Source of the DNA: G965222335 sp965222335
Lineage (GTDB): Bacteria; Pseudomonadota; Gammaproteobacteria; Pseudomonadales; Halieaceae
Length of the DNA: 64,000 nucleotides
Direction of reading: 5' to 3'
Assembly: GCA_965222335.1 (NCBI GenBank)
Contig: OZ244944.1
Location: forward strand, 2,356,001-2,420,000
This document shows, piece after piece, positions 16,858 to 26,202 of this stretch. Both the position numbers and the translations under genes were made by a program. The notes below the pieces were generated by a model that was given only the letters and a program-made list of their open reading frames with translations, did no database searches and was not told where the DNA came from. Within the stretch, counting starts at the first letter, position 1. The number at the start of each line of letters is the position of its first letter.

Positions 16858-17154
16858 TCAGTGAATCACCCACTGGGCATCGGACACCAGACAGATACCG
16901 CCTGAGCGGCTGAGGATAGGGCGCAGGCTCTGGACCAGGCGCTCCACCAGGTGCTCGTGCTCACAGGCGATGATGAACACGGTGTTACTGGAAGCCCCGG
17001 CCAGTTCGTCCGCGCGCCGCTTGCCGCGCTCGCCCTCACCGCTGGCCTCGGGGATTGCGGTATAGCCGGAGATGCCGGTCTCCCGCAGGATCTCGATGAC
17101 CCGGGGCGCCATAGGCTCCTCGATAACCACCTCAATGCGTTTACAGTTTTTCAT
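16858..17154 (-). CDS. PII-like protein, probable SbtB
   Basis: A 98-residue PII-superfamily protein (VVIEEPMAPRVIEILRETGISGYTAIP; C-terminal RSGGICLVSDAQWVIH). It lacks the long T-loop with the uridylylated tyrosine of GlnB/GlnK and is short, as expected for SbtB-type carbon-sensing PII proteins that bind adenine nucleotides and gate the SbtA transporter. It starts 24 nt after the SbtA-like gene on the same strand, the classical sbtA-sbtB order. It converges on nhaR with 15 nt between the two genes. The cysteine R-loop of cyanobacterial SbtB is not present. Confidence 0.85.
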   Translation of the reverse strand: MKNCKRIEVVIEEPMAPRVIEILRETGISGYTAIPEASGEGERGKRRADELAGASSNTVFIIACEHEHLVERLVQSLRPILSRSGGICLVSDAQWVIH

Positions 17155-17178
17155 CGTTTGCCCCCTGGCATTACGGCC

Positions 17179-18183
17179 TCAGCTTAGCAAGTATCGCGCA
17201 GCCTGGTGGTAAAGCGGAATGCCAACCAGCAGGTTGAAGGGGAAAGTGATCGCCAGGGACATGGGCAGGTAGGTGCTCGGGTTGGCCTCGGGCAGGGCCA
17301 GGCGCATGGCCGCGGGCACCGCGATATAGGAGGCACTGGCGCCGAGCACGGTGAGCAGCACCAGGTCGCCCTCACCCAGGCCCAGGGCCACGCCGAGGGC
17401 GATCGCCAGTACCGCGTTGATCACCGGGAACAGCAGCGCCATGCCGATCAGGTAGGGCACCGGCGAACGGATTGCGCCCTCGCTGGCTTCTGCCTGTGAC
17501 GCCTGGCGCAGATCCCGCAGGCGACGGGCGGCGACGATGCCCATGTCCAGGAGGAACAGGCAGAGAATACCCAGGAACAGCTCCGTCACCAGCGGTGAGA
17601 CCTGTTTCATCCCCTCCGTGCCCGTAATCCAGCCGATGATCATGCTGCCCAGGATCAGGAACACCGAGCCGTTGAGGCAGGACTCGTGCAGCAGGGGCCC
17701 CCAGTTGACGCCGCCGGCCTCGGGGTCGCGGTCCTCGCGGTAGCGACTGTACAGAAGGATGCCCACGATAATCGCCGGCGACTCCATCAGGGCCATGGCG
17801 GCCACCATGTAGCCGTTCCAGGGCACCCCCTGTGCCGTCAGGTAGCTGGTCGCGGTAATGAAGGTGACCGCGCTGACCGAGCCGTAGGTGGCCGCCGTGG
17901 CCGCGGCGTCGGCGACGTTGAAGCGGCGCCTGAGGATGTAATAACTGTACAGGGGCACCGCGGCCGACAGCAGTATCGCGGCGCCCAGGGCGAGCCAGAC
18001 GCTGGCGTCCAGGTTGGATTCGGACAGTGCCACACCGCCTTTGAAACCGATGGCGAACAGCAGGTAAAGGGACAGGAAGCGTGCGATTTGACCGGGAATA
18101 TCAAGGTCTGAGCGGACCAGTACCGCCAGCATACCGAGAAAGAAAAACAGCAGCGGCGGTGAGCTCAGGTTGTCGAGAAACAT
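17179..18183 (-). CDS. SbtA-family sodium-dependent bicarbonate transporter
   Basis: A 334-residue inner-membrane protein of the SbtA (DUF897) family with about ten TM helices in two inverted halves. Family segments include FAIGFKGGVALSES, ATYGSVSAVTFITAT, MALMESPAIIVGI and the second-half counterpart LLTVLGASASYIAVPAAMRLALPEANPS. SbtA carries HCO3- with Na+ in cyanobacteria; heterotrophs also have it. The ATG at 18183 overlaps the purE stop (TGATG), so it is translationally coupled; a TTG one codon earlier is the alternative. Co-transcription with purKE and an SbtB-like protein suggests bicarbonate delivery to PurK. Confidence 0.9.
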   Translation of the reverse strand: MFLDNLSSPPLLFFFLGMLAVLVRSDLDIPGQIARFLSLYLLFAIGFKGGVALSESNLDASVWLALGAAILLSAAVPLYSYYILRRRFNVADAAATAATYGSVSAVTFITATSYLTAQGVPWNGYMVAAMALMESPAIIVGILLYSRYREDRDPEAGGVNWGPLLHESCLNGSVFLILGSMIIGWITGTEGMKQVSPLVTELFLGILCLFLLDMGIVAARRLRDLRQASQAEASEGAIRSPVPYLIGMALLFPVINAVLAIALGVALGLGEGDLVLLTVLGASASYIAVPAAMRLALPEANPSTYLPMSLAITFPFNLLVGIPLYHQAARYLLS

Positions 18184-18683
18184 CAACTGTCCGGTGTCCT
18201 TCGGGTCAGGGCCGTGGCCTTGTCCAGCACCCGGTCGCGCTGGCGCTGGCGGAACTCTCCCAGCCGCTGGCGCAGCGCCGGGTCGGCCAGGGACAGGATC
18301 TGGGCCGCGAGCAGGCCGGCATTGGTGGCGTTGTCGATGGCCACGGTGGCCACCGGCACACCGGCCGGCATTTGTGCGATCGACAGCAGGGCGTCTTCAC
18401 CCGCCAGGCGGGTGGCGGCGATGGGCACGCCAATCACGGGCAGCAGGGTGAGCGCGGCCACCATGCCGGGCAGGTGGGCGGCGCCGCCCGCGCCGGCGAT
18501 GATCACCTGCAGGCCGCGTGATTCTGCCTCACCGGCGTAGCTGTAGAGACGCTCAGGGGTGCGGTGGGCACTGACAATGGTGAGTTCCGTGGCCACCCCG
18601 AGTTCGTTCAGGGTTTTCTCCGCCGCCTCCATAACGGGGAGGTCGGAGTCGCTCCCCATGATGATGCCGACCGCGGGACTCAA
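18183..18683 (-). CDS. purE: N5-carboxyaminoimidazole ribonucleotide mutase PurE
   Basis: A 166-residue class I PurE that converts N5-CAIR to CAIR in purine synthesis. Diagnostic segments are GIIMGSDSDLPVM, VSAHRTPERLYSY, IIAGAGGAAHLPGMVAALT and PVIGVP. The start is a TTG at 18683 whose last two bases overlap the purK stop (TTGA), giving the usual SPAVGIIMGSDSD N-terminus; a longer frame upstream overlaps purK and is not family-like. It is followed without a gap by the SbtA-like gene. Confidence 0.95.
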   Translation of the reverse strand: MSPAVGIIMGSDSDLPVMEAAEKTLNELGVATELTIVSAHRTPERLYSYAGEAESRGLQVIIAGAGGAAHLPGMVAALTLLPVIGVPIAATRLAGEDALLSIAQMPAGVPVATVAIDNATNAGLLAAQILSLADPALRQRLGEFRQRQRDRVLDKATALTRRTPDS

Positions 18684-19897
18684 GAGGCAATGGCTCCCGC
18701 TTGCGACTCCCCGCCGCCCACCGCGCGCAGGCCCTGGCGGGCGCGGTCGCGCGCCTGGGAGGGACTGACCGCGGTCGCGGTGATGTGTCCGAGCTTGCGT
18801 CCCGCGCGGTTCGCGGGCTTGCCGTACCAGTGCAGGCGGGTATTGCGGTGGCAGTCCAGCCACTCGTCCACGGGCTCGGGCGCGGACACGCCCAGGGGCC
18901 GGCGCGCATTGTGCAGCAGGTTCAGCATCACCGCTGCCGGTGCCCTGGGCACGATGGGTGCCAGCGGCATGCCCATGACGGCGCGCACGTGCTGTTCGAA
19001 CTGGCAGTGGCGGAAAGCTTCCATGGTCAGGTGGCCGGAGTTGTGGACTCGCGGCGAAATCTCGTTGATATAGATCGCGTCATCATCGGTGATAAACAAC
19101 TCTACCGCAAACACGCCCGCGCCGTGCATCCGGGTGGCCGCCTGGCGGGCCACCGACTCGCAGCGCCGACGCAGGGTCTCGTCGATGCGGGCGGGGCTGC
19201 AGACCTCGTTGACCGCATTGAAGTGGTCATCGAAGGCCATGCTCACCGCCGGGTAGACCACGATACTACCGCTGGCGTCCCGCACCGTGACCACGGCGAC
19301 TTCCGTGGGCTTCTCCAGCGCCACCTCGAGGATACTCGGCACCGGCCACAGCTTCTTCAGCTCCCGGGCACCGGCCAGGCGCTGCACGCCCTGGCCGTCG
19401 TAACCCCCGCGACGGGTTTTCTGCACCAGGGGCAGCGGCAGCGGGCCGCCCAGAATCTGCTCTGGGCGCGTGTTCGAGGGCGCCAGCATAAAGGGCAGGG
19501 TTGGCAGACCCTCCGCCGCCATCCAGACCTTCTGGCTGCCCTTGTCGGCGAGATCGCGCAGGGTATCGATATTGGGGTGCACCACGACCTCCTGGGCCGC
19601 CACCGCTGCCTCGAGCTGCAGGAGCGCAGGCTCTGGAATGGCCTCCAGCTCGAAGGTAATGACGTCGCAGGTTTCGATCATGGCCGCCAGTGCGGCGGCA
19701 TCGTCCAGGTCTGCACAGTAGGCGCGGTCGGCGGCACTGCCCGCGGGTGCGTCCGGATTGGGGTCCAGTATCTCACTGGCCACCCCGAGTTCACGGGCCG
19801 CCCGGCACAGGTAGAGGCCCAGCTGACCGCCGCCGAGGATACCGAGTCGCGGCGTGGACTGATTGTCAGTGGCGCATGTCGTGGACTGGCTGGTCAT
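18680..19897 (-). CDS. purK: N5-carboxyaminoimidazole ribonucleotide synthase PurK
   Basis: A 405-residue ATP-grasp enzyme that makes N5-CAIR from AIR, ATP and bicarbonate. It has the N-terminal RLGILGGGQLGLYLCRAAREL, ATP-grasp segments (QKTRRGGYDGQGVQRL, GVFAVELFITDD, NEISPRVHNSGHLTMEA) and a normal length. A GGAGGG ribosome-binding site lies 5 nt before the ATG at 19897. It heads a purK-purE-sbtA-sbtB unit with overlaps between the first three genes. The bicarbonate requirement of PurK gives a rationale for linkage to a bicarbonate importer. Confidence 0.95.
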   Translation of the reverse strand: MTSQSTTCATDNQSTPRLGILGGGQLGLYLCRAARELGVASEILDPNPDAPAGSAADRAYCADLDDAAALAAMIETCDVITFELEAIPEPALLQLEAAVAAQEVVVHPNIDTLRDLADKGSQKVWMAAEGLPTLPFMLAPSNTRPEQILGGPLPLPLVQKTRRGGYDGQGVQRLAGARELKKLWPVPSILEVALEKPTEVAVVTVRDASGSIVVYPAVSMAFDDHFNAVNEVCSPARIDETLRRRCESVARQAATRMHGAGVFAVELFITDDDAIYINEISPRVHNSGHLTMEAFRHCQFEQHVRAVMGMPLAPIVPRAPAAVMLNLLHNARRPLGVSAPEPVDEWLDCHRNTRLHWYGKPANRAGRKLGHITATAVSPSQARDRARQGLRAVGGGESQAGAIAS

Positions 19898-20140
19898 GAT
19901 TACCCTCCGGCCTGGTTATAGATGCAGGCTGTGTATGATAGTGGAGGCATTTCTAAGGACAAGTCGATGAAATCATGCAAACAGTCAGGATATACCGAAC
20001 AAATACCAGTCCGCCTGGAGGACTGTGGCACGCCGGCCTGACCCGGCGGTGGATTTGTGGTTTCCTGTGCGGCCAGCGACTGTTGGAGACATAGCTATGC
20101 GCGCAAACAAAGGGCGGGCTCGTCCGCGGGCTCGCGGAGC

Positions 20141-21664
20141 ATGACCGCTCAGGCTGAGCCGCAGGCTTCGCGCCTGCAGGCAATCCTGCTGGACAGGGCT
20201 GCCACCCATGGCGACAGCGTGGCCCTGTGGTGGCAGGGCTCGCCGATCACCTACGCCGAGCTGGCGGCGCGGGTGCAGCGCCTTGCCGGATGCCTCGCCG
20301 GCGTGGGCCGCCCCGGAGGCCGGATCGCGGTGCTGGCCTGGAACTGTCCCGAGTACGTCGAGCTGATTTACGCCGCGCCGGCGGCTGGCCGTGTGCTGTT
20401 GCCGCTGAACACCCGCCTGGCCCCGGCCGAGTGGGTGCAGCAGCTGGCCGCCACCGGGGTCGACCTGGTGGTGGGCGATGCGGATCTACTCGCCGACCTG
20501 CAGGCCCATCCGGACTTTGCTGCAGGGGTCGAGACCGTCGCCCTGGGTAAGGCCTGGGAGGACTGGCTGGCGCGCGCGACCCCGGCGCCGCTGCCGCCGA
20601 CAACGGCGACAGACCCGGCCTGGATCCTGTATACCTCGGGTTCCACCGGCAGGCCCAAGGGCGCCGTGCTCACCCACCAGTCTTTCCTCGCGGGCTTGCG
20701 CTCCGCCGCCCTGGCGCGGCCGGTGGAGCCGGATGATCGCTACTTCTATCCCTTTCCACTGTTTCATGTGGCAGCGCACAACGTGCTGTTACAGCATCTC
20801 TACGGCGCTGCCGTGGTTCTCGCCGCCCGCTTTGAGGCGGCGGCAACCCTGCAGGCCTGCCGCGAGTTGGGGGTGACCAGCATGTCGCTGGCGCCCACCA
20901 TGCTCGGCATGCTGCTCGCCGAGGCATCCTTCACCCCGGCCGACCTGCGCCAGGTGCGCAGTATTGGCTACGGCGCGGCGGCGATGCCCCAGACCCTGCT
21001 CCAGCACCTGCTGGCGCAGACCGATGTGGGCCTGTGCCAGAGCTACGGGATGACCGAGCTGTCCGGCAGCGTGTCCTTTCTTACCGCGGAAGATCACCGG
21101 GCTGCGGCCCGCGAGCGGCCGGACCTGTTGCAATCGGTGGGCCGTCCGCTGCCGACCGCCGAGATCAGGCTGGTCGATAACCAGGGCAAGGACTGCGCGG
21201 TCGGTGAGGCGGGCGAGATCCTGGTGCGCGCCGAGCAGGTCATGCAGGGCTACTGGCGCGACCCCGAAGCGACCTCCGCTGCCCTGCAGAGCGGCTGGCT
21301 GTATACCGGAGACGTGGGACGTTTTGATGAAGACGGCTACCTGTATATCGTGGATCGCAAAAAGGACATGATCATCACCGGGGGCGAGAACGTCGCCTCC
21401 CGGGAGGTGGAAGAAGTCCTGCGACTGCACCCGGCGGTGGCTGACTGTGCCGTGATCGGGGTGCCGGACGCGCGCTGGGGCGAGGCCATCGTGGCGATCC
21501 TGGTGGCAGGCGGGGAGGTCCCGGACGGCGCCCTGGCAGCCCACTGTCGCGACCATCTCGCGGGTTTCAAGTGCCCCCGTCGCTTTGCCCGGGTCGACTC
21601 GCTGCCGCTGAATGCGGCGGGGAAGGTCGACAAGCCGTCCCTGAGGGCCCGGCTTGCCGGTTAA
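20141..21664 (+). CDS. AMP-binding acyl-CoA synthetase (ligase)
   Basis: A 507-residue class I adenylate-forming enzyme that activates a carboxylic acid with ATP and CoA. The P-loop YTSGSTGRPKGAVLTH, the A5-type YGMTE, and the hinge/A8 region YTGDVGRFDEDGYLYIVDRKKDM are intact, and the C-terminal lysine region (NAAGKVDKPSLR) is present. The ATG at 20141 has GGAG 4 nt upstream; an upstream frame to 20057 is not family-like. It stands alone, so the substrate (medium/long-chain fatty or aromatic acid) is not determined. The 243-bp gap before it contains only a TATGAT-like -10 near 19933 and GC hairpins. Confidence 0.92.
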   Translation: MTAQAEPQASRLQAILLDRAATHGDSVALWWQGSPITYAELAARVQRLAGCLAGVGRPGGRIAVLAWNCPEYVELIYAAPAAGRVLLPLNTRLAPAEWVQQLAATGVDLVVGDADLLADLQAHPDFAAGVETVALGKAWEDWLARATPAPLPPTTATDPAWILYTSGSTGRPKGAVLTHQSFLAGLRSAALARPVEPDDRYFYPFPLFHVAAHNVLLQHLYGAAVVLAARFEAAATLQACRELGVTSMSLAPTMLGMLLAEASFTPADLRQVRSIGYGAAAMPQTLLQHLLAQTDVGLCQSYGMTELSGSVSFLTAEDHRAAARERPDLLQSVGRPLPTAEIRLVDNQGKDCAVGEAGEILVRAEQVMQGYWRDPEATSAALQSGWLYTGDVGRFDEDGYLYIVDRKKDMIITGGENVASREVEEVLRLHPAVADCAVIGVPDARWGEAIVAILVAGGEVPDGALAAHCRDHLAGFKCPRRFARVDSLPLNAAGKVDKPSLRARLAG

Positions 21665-21681
21665 GACGCGACGCGGTTCGC

Positions 21682-22185
21682 TCAGGCCGCCTCGATCTCG
21701 CCGCGGGTCAGCACCAGGTCCGGGTAGCGTTTGCCTACCAGGTTCTGCACCGTATCTGCCTCATCGTCTTCGACATCGACGATGATCATGATCTCACCGG
21801 CGTCGATACGCTCGCGGTAACGTTCGACTTCCTGGTTGGGCACGCTGACGCCCACCAGGGTGCTGAACCAGGTACCGAGCGCCGTGCCGAGTGCGGTGCC
21901 GGCCAGTAGCGCACCACCGCCCAGGGTCAGACCGGCCACCGGGAAGGTCATGGCGGCGACCCCGCCGATCAGGCCCATGCTGCCGCCGGTGACCGCGCCG
22001 CGACGGGCCGCGCCGATCAGGTCACTGGTGTGGGCGATATCGGCTTCCGGCAAGGGCTCCATGGCGATGCTCTCGGCGGCGATCACGTGGATGCTGGAAT
22101 CGTCGAAGTCCTCGCTGCGCAGGTCCTCCACCACGATCTTGGCGTCCTCAATATTCCCTACCATGAAGAAAATCCGGTTTTTCAT
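21682..22185 (-). CDS. DUF1269 / general-stress-17M-like glycine-rich membrane protein
   Basis: A 167-residue protein. The N-terminal alpha/beta part (FFMVGNIEDAKIVVEDL, IHVIAAE) is followed by a glycine/alanine-rich hydrophobic hairpin (about 80-120, with GLIGGVAAMTFPVAGLTLGG and GTALGTALGTW) and a short acidic domain (GEIMIIVDVEDDEADTVQNLV). This layout matches DUF1269/GSP17M proteins linked to stress responses. Function unknown. It converges on the acyl-CoA synthetase gene with 17 nt between the ends. Confidence 0.75.
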   Translation of the reverse strand: MKNRIFFMVGNIEDAKIVVEDLRSEDFDDSSIHVIAAESIAMEPLPEADIAHTSDLIGAARRGAVTGGSMGLIGGVAAMTFPVAGLTLGGGALLAGTALGTALGTWFSTLVGVSVPNQEVERYRERIDAGEIMIIVDVEDDEADTVQNLVGKRYPDLVLTRGEIEAA

Positions 22186-22358
22186 GTACGCTCCATTACC
22201 ATGTATTCAGCTAAGCCTACGGGATATCCCGCGACCCAGATCAACCGCATCGGGCGTGAGCCGGCTGGCACACCACCGTGGCAGCGCCTGCAGGCTGGCG
22301 GGAAGGCGGTCCACAGGTTAGGCTGACATCCGGTTTTCTGACAGGAGCAGACAGCGAG

Positions 22359-23201
22359 ATGACGGACAGCAGCACCTATACTCCCCCCAGGGTCTGGCAG
22401 TGGGACGCCGAGAGCGGCGGACGCTTTGCCAGCATCAACCGGCCGATAGCGGGCCCCACGCACGACAAGCCTCTGCCGGTAGGTGAGCACCCACTCCAGC
22501 TCTACTCCCTGGCCACGCCCAATGGCGTCAAGGTCACGGTACTGCTGGAGGAACTGCTGGCGCTGGGTGTACGCGAGGCGGAGTACGACGCCTACCTGAT
22601 CAATATCACCGAGGGCGACCAGTTCGGCAGCGGCTTTGTGGAGATCAACCCCAACTCCAAGATTCCCGCCCTGGTCGATCACAGCACGCCCACGCCAACC
22701 CGGGTGTTCGAGTCCGGGGCGATCCTGGTCTACCTCGCGGAAAAGTTCGGCCATTTCCTGCCCACGGAACCCTCGGCGCGAGCGGAGTGCCTGTCCTGGC
22801 TGTTCTGGCAGATGGGCAGTGCGCCCTTCCTGGGCGGCGGCTTCGGCCATTTCTATGCCTACGCGCCGGAGAAATACGAGTACCCGATCAACCGCTACAC
22901 GATGGAAGTGAAGCGCCAGCTGGATGTGCTGGACCGCAACCTGGCCTCGCGGGAGTACCTCTGCGGCGACGACTACACCATTGCCGACATGGCGACCTGG
23001 CCCTGGTACGGGATATTGATTACCGGTGACATCTACGAGGCCCAGGAGTTTCTCGACGTCGATTCCTATACCCACGTCAAACGCTGGGCCCAGATGCTCG
23101 AGGCGCGTGAGGGCGTGCAGCGGGGCCGGCGGGTCAACCGCGTCTGGGGGCCGGAGGAAGAGCAGGTCCCCGAGCGCCACGCCGCCAGCGATATTCGCTA
23201 G
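22359..23201 (+). CDS. yghU: YghU-type glutathione-dependent disulfide-bond oxidoreductase
   Basis: A 280-residue Nu-class GST close to E. coli YghU, which reduces disulfides with two bound glutathiones. Near-identical family segments are INRPIAGPTHDKPLPVGEHP, LYSLATPNGVKVTVLLEEL, GSGFVEINPNSKIPAL, ESGAILVYLAEKFG and PFLGGGFGHFYAYAPEK. The ATG at 22359 gives the family N-terminus and follows an AGGAG; the open frame extending to 22278 is not conserved sequence. Single gene, convergent with the P450 gene. Confidence 0.93.
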   Translation: MTDSSTYTPPRVWQWDAESGGRFASINRPIAGPTHDKPLPVGEHPLQLYSLATPNGVKVTVLLEELLALGVREAEYDAYLINITEGDQFGSGFVEINPNSKIPALVDHSTPTPTRVFESGAILVYLAEKFGHFLPTEPSARAECLSWLFWQMGSAPFLGGGFGHFYAYAPEKYEYPINRYTMEVKRQLDVLDRNLASREYLCGDDYTIADMATWPWYGILITGDIYEAQEFLDVDSYTHVKRWAQMLEAREGVQRGRRVNRVWGPEEEQVPERHAASDIR

Positions 23202-23226
23202 CGCCGGGGACGGCGGTCTTGCAGCG

Positions 23227-24489
23227 TCAGTCGAGCCGGTAGCGTACCGGCATTGAGCGCAGGCCGCCGACGAAGATCGCCTTGATCCACTCCGGCTCGG
23301 CGGCGAATTGCATGTCCTTGAGCCTGGGCAGCAGCTCGCGGAAGAAGCAGCTCACCTCCAGGGCCGCCAGGTGCTGACCCAGGCACATGTGCGAGCCGTA
23401 GCCGAAGGCCAGCTGTAGTTTCGGGTCCCGCTGCAGGTCCAGCTGGTGGGGCGCGGTGAATACCTCCGGGTCGCGGTTGGCGGCGGGATACCACAGGGCG
23501 AGGTTGTCGCCCGCGCTTATTGTCTTGCCCCGCAGCTCCGTGTCGGCGGTGGCGGTGCGCACCATGTGTCGCACCGGGGCTACCCAGCGGATGATCTCCC
23601 GGGTCGCGACCGGGTCCAGGTCCGGCCGGTCCCGCCACAGCTGCATCTGGTCCGGGTGCTCCAGCAATGCCTTCATGCCCCCGCCGATGGCGGCGGAGGT
23701 CGTGTCGTGGCCGGCGCTGGCGGTGATGATGAAATAACTCGCCTGGTCCAGGACGTTCATCGGTTCGCCGTCCACCTCGGCATTGGCCAGTACGGTGGCG
23801 AGGTCGTCCCGGGGGTTTTTCTTGCGATCCTCGATCACCTCGCTGAAATAGGCGCCGAAGTCGTTGAGCACCTCCAGCCCGGCGGTTTCGTCCTCCCCCC
23901 GTTGCAGGTCCGGGTCCTGGCCGCCAAACATCTCCTGGGTCAGGCGCAGCATGGTGTCCTCGGCTTCCCGTGGCAGGCCGAGAATGGACATGATAATGCG
24001 CAGGGGAAACAGCAGGGCAATGTCCCTGACGAAGTCGCACTCGCTGCCCATCTCCTGCATCCGGTCGACAAACTCCCGGGACAGGTCCTGCACTTCGCCG
24101 CGCAACTGCTCGATACTGCGTGGCAGAAACCACTCCCGGGTGACCTTGCGCATTTTGAGGTGCTTGGGCCGGTCCATGTGGATCAGGGTTTCCAGGCCGT
24201 TGCGGGTGCCGAACTTCTCCAGCAGGGCTTCCTCGAACGCGGTGGGGATGAGGATGGTACGCGGTGCGCTGAGGAACTCGTCGTTCAGGCTGCCGATGCG
24301 CTTGATGTCGTCATAGCGGGTCAATGACCAGAAGGGCAGGTAATCGGGGTGCTCTACCCGGGACACAGGGTCCTCCCGGCGCAGTTGATCGAACAGTGCG
24401 TGCATGCTCTGCTCGTGACCCATGATGAAGGGGTCGAGAACGTCGGCGGGGACGAAACCCCGGGTCTTTACCTGTGCTGATTGGGTCAC
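23227..24489 (-). CDS. cytochrome P450
   Basis: A 420-residue soluble class I P450 monooxygenase. The I-helix oxygen-activation motif ASAGHDTTSAAIGGG, the K-helix E-x-x-R region (TREIIRWVAPVRHM) and the heme-binding loop FGYGSHMCLGQHLAALE with the axial cysteine are all intact. Length and style resemble CYP153/CYP107-type bacterial enzymes, but the substrate class cannot be set. It needs ferredoxin and reductase partners, none of which are adjacent. Divergent from the beta-helix protein gene; the 218-bp gap shows no clear operator. Confidence 0.92.
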   Translation of the reverse strand: MTQSAQVKTRGFVPADVLDPFIMGHEQSMHALFDQLRREDPVSRVEHPDYLPFWSLTRYDDIKRIGSLNDEFLSAPRTILIPTAFEEALLEKFGTRNGLETLIHMDRPKHLKMRKVTREWFLPRSIEQLRGEVQDLSREFVDRMQEMGSECDFVRDIALLFPLRIIMSILGLPREAEDTMLRLTQEMFGGQDPDLQRGEDETAGLEVLNDFGAYFSEVIEDRKKNPRDDLATVLANAEVDGEPMNVLDQASYFIITASAGHDTTSAAIGGGMKALLEHPDQMQLWRDRPDLDPVATREIIRWVAPVRHMVRTATADTELRGKTISAGDNLALWYPAANRDPEVFTAPHQLDLQRDPKLQLAFGYGSHMCLGQHLAALEVSCFFRELLPRLKDMQFAAEPEWIKAIFVGGLRSMPVRYRLD

Positions 24490-24707
24490 TGGTTACAGCC
24501 TCTCATCTGGTTGTGGGTAGCGTCCGGCACCGTGCCTGCTCGCTACCGGAGTATGCCAAAGCCGGACGGAACCAGGCGGGTGATTTGTGGCCAGATTGCG
24601 GTGCAAAATTGACCGGCCACGGGCGGGTCGCCAGGAACTGTCAACGGCCTGTCATATTGGCGCTTTAGGGTATGGGCTCCTTTGGTTAACCTGGCAGGAG
24701 TACCACT

Positions 24708-26123
24708 ATGTATCAGCAGCGCAAGATCTCACGGGCAATCGCCCTTTCCCTGGGCATGACCGCGGGCGCGATCGCCCTCCCGGCCCTGGCCATGCCCACC
24801 CTGGTCACCAATGGTAATGACATGGGCGAAGGCAGCCTGCGGGCGGCCCTGGAAGGCGGCGCGCGCGAGGTCCTGATTGCCACCGATGTGGCCGAGATCA
24901 TGATCATGTCACCGCTTGTCTATGGCAGCGACAAACCGCTGGTCATTTACGGCAACGGGCAATCCGTGATGGCGCTGGGTGACCACAACCTGCTGGAGCT
25001 GAGCAACGGCGCCGACCTCACCGTGGTGGGATTGAGTTTTGTCGGCCCCGGGGGCTTCAGCATCGAAGACCAGTCTGGCAGCGACGCGCCCGGCAAGGGC
25101 ATTTTTATTGATGTGCGCGATGACCAGCGCGGCCAGGTCAACCTTGTGCTGGACGACGTTACCGTCCGGGACGTGGCGAACCATGGTGTGCATGTCTCCG
25201 ATTGTGATATCGCTGACAATTGCGGTGGTGGTGCCGGCGGCGAGGGGGATGGCTCCGACGCATCGATTTCGGTGGTTTTCAACAATGTCACCATCGATAA
25301 CGTCGGCAATGGAAAATTTGATGCGGATGGCCTGCGCGTGGATGAGCGCGGCAGGGGCAGTATCAAGTTCAGTGCCACCGGCTCGGTGTTTACCCGCGTG
25401 GGGGCCGACGGTGTCGAACTGGATGAAAACCAGAATGGCGTGGTGATTGCCAACGTGACAGACAGTCAATTTACCGACAACGGCAACTACTGCAACCCGG
25501 ATTTGCTGCAACCGCAGCTCGATGCGTTCCTCGACGGCGCGGACGAGGAGGGCGAATTTGACCAGGGCGAGCTGGCCATGGCCCCGGGCCCTGTGGGCGG
25601 CACCCTGGACGATGCCTGCTTCGAGTACGAGGTCGATCTCTATGACGACGGCTCGGTCGAGGCCTACGAGTATGCCATCGACGTTGATGACGGCTTCGAT
25701 ATCGACGAGGCGGGCAACGGCTTTATCAAGCTGAATGCCCGCGGGATGGCGATCACGGGCAACCTCGACGAGGGCCTCGACCTGGATGAGGCGGGAAATG
25801 GCGGCGTGGTCATGATGCTGGTGGATAGCAGCGCCGCAATGAATGCCGACGACGGCTTCAAGGTCTCGGAGGAGGACAATGGCGCCGTCAATGCCGCCCT
25901 GTTCGCGGTGACCTCCGAGAACAATGGCGGCAAGGGCGTGGTGCTGGAGGAAGCTGACAACGGCCCCCTGTCTGCGCAGGTGACGGCGACCACCACGGCC
26001 GGCAACGATGACGAGGACGACACCGGGCTGGAACTGGTGCAGGAAGACAATGGCAGCGGCATCCTGATTCTGACGAACTCGGATATCACCGATGGCATCG
26101 ACCTGGACGGAGTCGAGCAGTAA
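24708..26123 (+). CDS. secreted acidic parallel beta-helix protein with 27-residue repeats
   Basis: A 471-residue exported protein (signal peptide ending near ALPALA). After a CSLREA-like start (GNDMGEGSLRAALEGG) it forms what looks like a right-handed parallel beta-helix, as in pectate-lyase-like folds. A D/E-G-hydrophobic-x-hydrophobic-D/E-E-x-x-N-G motif recurs at about residues 205, 234, 328, 355, 382, 409 and 439 (DGVELDENQNG, DGFDIDEAGNG, EGLDLDEAGNG, DGFKVSEEDNG, KGVVLEEADNG, TGLELVQEDNG); four units are exactly 27 residues apart. The protein is very acidic and Asn/Gly-rich, suggesting calcium binding. No catalytic residues are recognised. CAGGAG precedes the ATG. Confidence 0.85.
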   Translation: MYQQRKISRAIALSLGMTAGAIALPALAMPTLVTNGNDMGEGSLRAALEGGAREVLIATDVAEIMIMSPLVYGSDKPLVIYGNGQSVMALGDHNLLELSNGADLTVVGLSFVGPGGFSIEDQSGSDAPGKGIFIDVRDDQRGQVNLVLDDVTVRDVANHGVHVSDCDIADNCGGGAGGEGDGSDASISVVFNNVTIDNVGNGKFDADGLRVDERGRGSIKFSATGSVFTRVGADGVELDENQNGVVIANVTDSQFTDNGNYCNPDLLQPQLDAFLDGADEEGEFDQGELAMAPGPVGGTLDDACFEYEVDLYDDGSVEAYEYAIDVDDGFDIDEAGNGFIKLNARGMAITGNLDEGLDLDEAGNGGVVMMLVDSSAAMNADDGFKVSEEDNGAVNAALFAVTSENNGGKGVVLEEADNGPLSAQVTATTTAGNDDEDDTGLELVQEDNGSGILILTNSDITDGIDLDGVEQ

Positions 26124-26202
26124 CGGGCCTGTCTCTACCTCCCCTTCCGGCCAGCGACATTTTACGTGGTAAAGTGCCCGCTGACCGGAGGGCGAGGACA
26201 GT

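Noticed and set aside
19898..20140. Riboswitch or small RNA in the gap before the acyl-CoA synthetase gene
   Set aside because: Small GC hairpins are present but none matches a known riboswitch layout, and no T-run follows them.
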